Shown here one piece after another: positions 55,670 to 64,000 of a stretch of 64,000 bases of DNA. The notes under the pieces are model-generated. The model did not search any database. It had not been told where the DNA came from and saw only the letters and a program-made list of their open reading frames with translations. The position numbers were made by a program, and so were the translations under genes. The stretch lies in assembly GCA_964019165.1 (NCBI GenBank), contig OZ025268.1, positions 13,908,359 through 13,972,358 on the forward strand. The letters run 5' to 3'. The first letter of the stretch is position 1; each line of letters opens with the position of its first letter. Source of the stretch: Mastigias papua. Lineage: Eukaryota > Cnidaria > Scyphozoa > Rhizostomeae > Mastigiidae.

Positions 55670-56702
55670 CTAAAAATAACACGTTATTTTGATCTAGCGT
55701 AAAACAAGAAAGCACTAAGGTTACATCTTAATATGTGGTATTAATAGTGAAAGTCTTAAGGGTTCTAACAACTAACAAAACTGTTCGTATTATGAAAGTA
55801 TACAATGTAATAATCAAAGCATAAGTTCAAACGAAAATTGCTTATAAAACAAGAAAGGTTGTAGAAAAGTTCAAATTTTGATATTTTGGCATCAAAAGAT
55901 ATTGATCTATTCTTAAAATTTCAAGAAATTCCATAATACTCAGGCAATTTCAGATTTGTCTACGATAAGAGTCCCTTCAAATAGCAATTCCTTAATGCAT
56001 GCAAAATAAGTTGAACTAGCCCTTTACCCTTCAATCTCTACTCTAAAACACCTATTTAGCCATATATTCAATAAGCAAGGATTCAATTATTGCATACAAA
56101 TTCAATGGAATGGAAAATAGTTATCATGATAATCTTAACTACAAATCACATAGCGTTCTTTATTGGCGGTGCTTGAAATTTTACTGTCAGGTGGAAACAG
56201 TGGAAACATAAAGGAGTCAGGACATTGGAGGAAAGATTACAGGCAGTTCTATAAAGCTAGACACTTTTACAAAGCCAATCACAGAGTAAAACAAGAACTT
56301 GATATCTATCTAAATATGTGTTCTTAGCACTGTCTGGACTTCCTCTAGATCATGTTATCGGCGTCTTGCTAGTGAGTTGCAAAATTCGATATGGCATATT
56401 AATGACAAACCTAGTAGTGCAGATGCGAAACGTTTTGTAAGGACTAGCGATCATAAGAACTCATGCAGTGAAGGTGTAGATTACTTGTAGCTAGTAACCT
56501 AACTATATTGGTAACCTTTTACTCTACGCAGGGTTTCTGTTACAATAGTGTAGCTCCGATACAACTAGGGTATTATCCTGATACAATACTAGATCATAGT
56601 AATGATGATAGTTGTGCAGAATATGTACCAAAATTACAAGATATAACTTACTATGGAACCAAAACTATACATATATCAAGAAAATCAGACAAAAATACAT
56701 AC

Positions 56703-56804
56703 AAGAGCATTGATAGTTAGCTGGATTGGTGTGATCCAGTTACCCAATACAAGCGGATTTTCAGCCATCAGCAACATCACAGTCTGTTGATTGTAAGTGC
56801 TTAT
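56703..56804 (-). CDS. RhoGAP gene, PH domain C-terminal exon
   Basis: Acceptor TTGTTTTAG ends at 56805; donor GTATGT starts at 56702. 102 bases, phase 0 at both ends, encode ISTYNQQTVMLLMAENPLVL then GNWITPIQLTINAL. The pattern VMLLMAEN...NWITPIQ fits the last PH strand and helix with its conserved Trp. This is the least conserved exon; the support is the exact phase fit, splice sites and the Trp position. Confidence 0.75.
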
Positions 56805-58106
56805 CTAAAACAAGACAATGCCACAATGGACTAAACGTCCGTTACCTACTATTTTAGCTTTCTTCATCGAAAAGCCCTATAAAAACACGGCAAGAAATAG
56901 TCCTCTTCATTAAAAAATTTTAGTAAATACACTTCACTGTCTCAAAGAGGAATATGTATTTTATCCCAAAACGAATGGAAACAAGTGTTCCTGCATCATA
57001 ACAAATGTGGCTATCCTTAATCTCAAGTTATCATACACAAAAAAGTATTGTGACAGATAACTTGTCAAATAGATCCGGGCAGGGGCACACACAGCGTTCT
57101 AAATGAGGACCGGGGTTAAACGGCAAATGAAGCTAGATGACTTGCCTTAGATCAATTTCATACCCAGCTTCTGGGTGAATCTAGCAAGGAAAATCTAGCG
57201 AATGGCCACGCAAAGGCATCCTTAGGATCGCTGTATAGGCTGAATTCGTTTTGGTAAAAACAATCTGCTTCATAGCTGGTCTGAATCTAAACTTTTCAAG
57301 AAACATAGTGACCAGTAGATTTGGAGCTGCCCAACAAGCATCTCTTACGCCATAACCCAGCAGATCTCCAAAGTTACATCATGGTAACCGCTTTTACCTG
57401 CTTAACAAACAGAACAGACAAATCTCTGGAAGTGCTATGGCCCTTTATGGGCCCCTTTCGAAATGTCCGCTACTACCCTGAGGCAGTCAGAAAACGTTCT
57501 TTTCAAATTTTTTCTGTAACTCTCCAGTTAAAATGCATGTTTTCGATTTTAATGAAATTGTAAGCGATGCCTATGAAGGACATCTTATCAGCTTGCTTTT
57601 TTTGAAAGTTGAATAGTGCCAAATTATTGAATCTTGCTCTCATCTGTTTGAACGAAATTACATTGTACATCGTTCACCGGAACTGCCTTTCAAATTTATG
57701 TATCAGTTGTCTAAACCAAAATTGAAATGAGAACATTTATAACAATTTTTGGGCTTATCCTTGAAAAAGCGGGAGGGGGTTGCTATAGCCCTTCCTAGCC
57801 AAATGGCTGCGCGGTCCATGGATTAAGGCTGGATAGTTTGTTTGTAAGTGGCCTAAAAATGATTCACTTTGCTACTATCAAGATCTATATAAGCAATATT
57901 CATATAATGTCAACAAAGATCGGAAACCAGAAGGCATTCGCATTAGTATTAATACTTCAAGATCTATTTAATGACAACTGACTCTATATTGAAAATTTCG
58001 AAAAAGGTATTCATGATTTCTGCTAAAGATAAAACTCAAACTCCAGCTCACAAATAATGCCTAATAATAACCCTGTAATAGTAATGGAATAAAAATCTTA
58101 TTCTAC
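56805..58106. other. Intron, no repeat family recognised
   Basis: 1.3 kb without recognisable genes. Confidence 0.5.
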
Positions 58107-58214
58107 CTGGAAAACATTCCTTTTTCCTTTTGCTTTTTCTATACTCGCTGCTTCTAATGTAGCACCATGTAAGTCAATGCTGGATTCAGGTCTACCATTC
58201 GGGTGATCGGGTTT
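58107..58214 (-). CDS. RhoGAP gene, PH domain middle exon
   Basis: Acceptor TCGTTTACAG ends at 58215; donor GTAGAA starts at 58106. 108 bases, phase 0, encode KPDHPNGRPESSIDLHGATL then EAASIEKAKGKRNVFQ. PESSIDLHGA matches the PESxIDLRGA of ARHGAP12/15 PH domains, and KGKRNVFQ the following strand. Confidence 0.92.
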
Positions 58215-59421
58215 CTGTAAACGAGTAGAACAAGTTGCCATATAACTTTAAGGTACATCTATCAAAAATCAAGTAACACAATCTTATTTCAAAAATAATT
58301 CAGATACCACCTGTAAATAAATCACAAGTATAACGCCATCGAAAGTTCCTGAAAAATTCTGGCAGTAAATTGGAGGTGGTGCTATATGGAGGGCTATAAC
58401 AAATTTACTTAATTGCATGATTCTGAGCCTCGTTTGAAGTAGTCCAAACAATTCTAAAACAAAAAGCCGAACTGCCTCAACACCGTAGAAATAGAACAGA
58501 AAATAATGTAGAAAGCAGTAGAATATTCAGAAACGTAAAAGGAAAAATTCAAAAACAGTAACAGTACTCGACACACATAGCCACACATAGCTCAAAAAAC
58601 ACAGGGATGAACTATTGTGAGGAACAATAAGTTTAAATATATAAATGTATATGAAACTCTCAAGCAGCGATCCCAAAGGCTAACGTTTTTATTGTCAATA
58701 CCAAAAACATGAAATTGACGTAAAACCAGCAGAAATTAAGTTAATTCACAGTTTTCACCAGTTGCGGACAATGTGGGTTGTGGGGTTGCCCCCCAAAGTA
58801 AGAAATTGTTGGCACATCTGAAACTTTCTTAGACAAAAGATGGATGACTTTAGGGGGCCTATGAATAGGCAAAATTTTTTGTCGTTTCATTACGTGCCTT
58901 TGCCCTAACCCCCAAAGCAGTGCCCAGCTTCTGCCTCTGGTGCAGTTTTCAGTCTTGCAGGCATGAAATGCCACTTCGTCAAGCAAGCTATGCTTTTTTC
59001 GATAATGGTATCTAAAGCCTCTTTGGTCCACCGATCTCGATTCTTTCAGCTTTGTCATATGCAGCTTTTGAAAAAGTCATATACAAACCTAGAATCTCTA
59101 AAATGTAGGAAGAAGTTCCTTGCTTAGGTAGGACTAGATAAGGGTAGGTACTTGGGAGTACTACTTGAAAAACATGAATGGGATGAAAACGGTCATATAG
59201 CAAGCTCGAAGACATCTCGTTCCACATAATTCGTACATTGTGCCAAAAAATCACTTCCTAAAAACACCCCTGGTCGGGTATCTAAGGGCATTGACAAGCC
59301 CAGCTTCTGCTATTGCTGTTCTGTGCTAGGTTCTGTGTCGGGGAATCTATTGAGACTAAAGACTGTTAGGGTTAGCAACTCTTGCTGCTAGAATAGCCCA
59401 ACAATGCACGAACAGTAGCTA
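58215..59421. other. Intron sequence, no gene recognised
   Basis: Minus-strand ORFs 58741-59058 and 59012-59254 have no recognised domain or conserved motif. Confidence 0.4.
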
Positions 59422-59696
59422 CAATGCCTGCCAAAAGTCTTGGAACACGTGATATGATTTACGCTATAGATGAGCTATAGCATCCCCTCCCCCATTAAAC
59501 AATGTTGTATGAAGCAAATATGGGCAACTCGAAGGCAAAAGTGATGCGTTTTTTAAAGCTACTGGTCTCCGCTATCGAATCAACATTGTTATAGGGGGGG
59601 GGGGGGGCTACACTTTAAGTGGTGTCAAGGAGAAACGGCAGGAGTCGGAAATCAGTATAATTGTGTGGGTGTTCCAACTATTTTTGGCAGGCATTG
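59422..59696. mobile_element. Tc1/mariner-type MITE, 275 bases
   Basis: Inverted ends CAATGCCTGCCAAAAGTCTT and CAATGCCTGCCAAAAATAGT (read inward), both followed by TGGAACAC, flanked by TA on each side (59420-59421, 59697-59698). No ORF; a G-run at about 59590-59606 lies inside. Confidence 0.85.
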
Positions 59697-60269
59697 TAGT
59701 AAAGAGAACCCAGGTACTAAATCTCCAAAGAAGCAACATGAATCTACAACAATATCTTACTCCTGACAGCTACGTGCTATCGTGGAAAAGATGAGAAATC
59801 ACAGCACATTCTCAAAGATAAACAATACGCAACGCAAAGTACCCGCAGGAAGTGCGGGACAACCAGGGAAACAATTGCTTTTTGCAGGAATTCAAAGGGA
59901 GAGGACAGGATCCACGCTTGTCAAGCTGATTTTAAACATGTTATCAACTTAAGTTGCTACCGTGAACAAGAATACTAAACATTTGCAGTGCACGTTTGCA
60001 GTGCACATTTGCAGTGCTATAACGCGGTTTGACTGTAGCTGATAACCCCATAAAGAACACACAACTGATAACACAAAATAGCCTAAATCTATCAGGACTT
60101 GACTTTCTCGTACGGATATAGGTGACAGATTATCACTTTAGAGAGGGCTGGTGACAAAAGCCCTAATTTCAGGGCAGTTCCTGACATATTCAGTATATTG
60201 AATATACCATAAGATGATACTTTCTAGTAAACAATGAGACAGCTTACATTAATCAAATTGAGCACCTAC

Positions 60270-60351
60270 CGGTAAAGAAGACTTTTTGTCTTTGTAAAAC
60301 AGTAATGTATTATTGAATTTACATACGTAAACTTGCTCCCAGTGGAACTTC
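60270..60351 (-). CDS. RhoGAP gene, PH domain exon, most upstream exon found
   Basis: Acceptor TGTTGCATTCCAG ends at 60352; donor GTAGGT starts at 60269. 82 bases encode KFHWEQVYVCKFNNTLLFYK then DKKSSLP after the last base of a split codon. WEQVYV...LLFYKDKKS is the PH second-to-fourth strand pattern (W...V....LLFYKD). The first PH strand and everything N-terminal lie upstream and were not found before the window end. Confidence 0.88.
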
Positions 60352-60639
60352 CTGGAATGCAACAATAAATAAAAAGAATAACCTAAGCTTAATAGGAACA
60401 AATAGAAAAGTACATGCAAACAAACCATCTATGGATAGTTTTATATATACATAACCACTGTAACCCTTCACCAAAACCTTCACTCACTTCTTTACTTTGA
60501 AGAGCCTATACCAGCCTACACAGCAACTTCCAGATGTTCTCTGCAGCAAAACGATGATGTTGAACTCCTTTTGATAAGCCTTTTTTCAGACACTTTAGGC
60601 ATTCCAAAATTGAACAAGACGCTCAAAATGTAACTGTAC

Positions 60640-61030
60640 CAAGGGAGCCTATCACAATGGCATCTATTTTGCATTTGAGGAAAAGATTTACGAGTGCAAA
60701 TTTGATATAACAGTACTTTTCAAGTTATAGATGTTTGTAATGCGTAGGTCATAGGGGCAAGCTAGATCAATTATAGAGACTATGTTATCATGCTCAGTAA
60801 GAATGTCTGACTTTAAATTCCATACTGTCTGAAAGGTAGCATTTATGATGATATCTGTAGAGGCTGATCGAATGGTCTCATTTACAGTAACTAAATTCCT
60901 AAGCACACATTTTAATTTGCCAACAATTCTGTCATGCCATGACGAGTAATTGTGCCTGAATTGTCTTTAAGAACATGGGCCATGCTTTCAATTCTGAACT
61001 GATCAAGTTCACAAGCAGCAGACGTCCGAG
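60640..61030 (-). pseudogene. Retroelement RT-tail fragment
   Basis: The minus strand reads ATFQTVWNLKSDILTEHDNI then VSIIDLACPYDLRITNIYNL. The IIDxACPxD block is the conserved segment downstream of RT in the zinc-finger LINEs. It lies upstream of the first PH exon found. Confidence 0.65.
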
Positions 61031-63910
<2,880 letters not shown>

Positions 63911-63911
<1 letters not shown>

Positions 63912-64000
63912 TTATCCATTGTAAGTCCAGTTTCATTGTGTAAAGTGTTCTATTGTCGTAAGTTAATTAGATATTGTTCCTTTGTTTTTATCGTTATATA
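63911..64000 (+). repeat. Third pLTR copy, direct, cut by window end
   Basis: Matches 63052-63137 in the plus orientation with few changes, and joins the inverted copy head-on at about 63911. Confidence 0.8.

Noticed and set aside
58741..59254. Two overlapping minus-strand ORFs between PH exons
   Set aside because: Low-complexity, no conserved motif, and the exons on either side join in phase without them.

Overview
This is a eukaryotic, AT-rich, intron-bearing and very transposon-dense genome window. The repeat mix fits an invertebrate animal: Copia, Ty3/gypsy and BEL/Pao LTR elements, several LINE groups, a Penelope-like element, PIF/Harbinger, THAP-DDE, hAT-like and mariner-type DNA transposons, and tRNA-like SINEs. 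A sponge, cnidarian or similar early-branching animal is my guess; the sequence does not settle the species. I saw no bacterial genes, operons or CRISPR array.

The one clear host gene runs on the minus strand from 60351 down to a stop codon at 21093. Ten exons join in frame, with GT-AG introns and matching phases at every junction. They encode about 401 residues: most of a PH domain, a basic Ser-rich linker and a complete RhoGAP domain. The layout and sequence resemble the ARHGAP9/12/15/27 group. The 5' part (start codon, any SH3/WW region and the first PH strands) lies beyond the right edge or was not found. Introns range from 123 bases to about 20 kb, and most of the repeats described here sit inside them.

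Layout. 1-4242: broken Copia element on the minus strand, its 3' end cut by the window edge. 4246-8427: element with 505-base inverted arms and a RING-like ORF. 8540-12668: gypsy element with two LTRs that has lost its integrase core. 12669-14815: LINE tails and a repeat carrying a hammerhead ribozyme. 14864-17750: hAT-like element with a 5-base target duplication. 17756-21092: intergenic, nothing recognised. 21093-21790: last two RhoGAP exons. 22480-41290: one 20-kb intron full of LINEs. In it, a zinc-finger LINE (called family A here) is split by a THAP-DDE transposon and by a PIF/Harbinger element. It also holds a BEL/Pao gag fragment, a 12-base minisatellite and a second hammerhead repeat. 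41771-44123: two RhoGAP exons. 44440-50395: two LINEs arranged head to head. 51130-53400: gypsy and BEL remnants and a third hammerhead-repeat copy. 53933-54369: tRNA-like SINE between TA repeats. 54847-60351: six closely spaced exons. 61856-64000: Penelope-like GIY-YIG endonuclease region with inverted terminal copies, embedded in (TA)n.

Nearly all mobile-element reading frames are broken by stops, frameshifts or deletions, so they are best read as fossils or non-autonomous copies. The host exons are open throughout.
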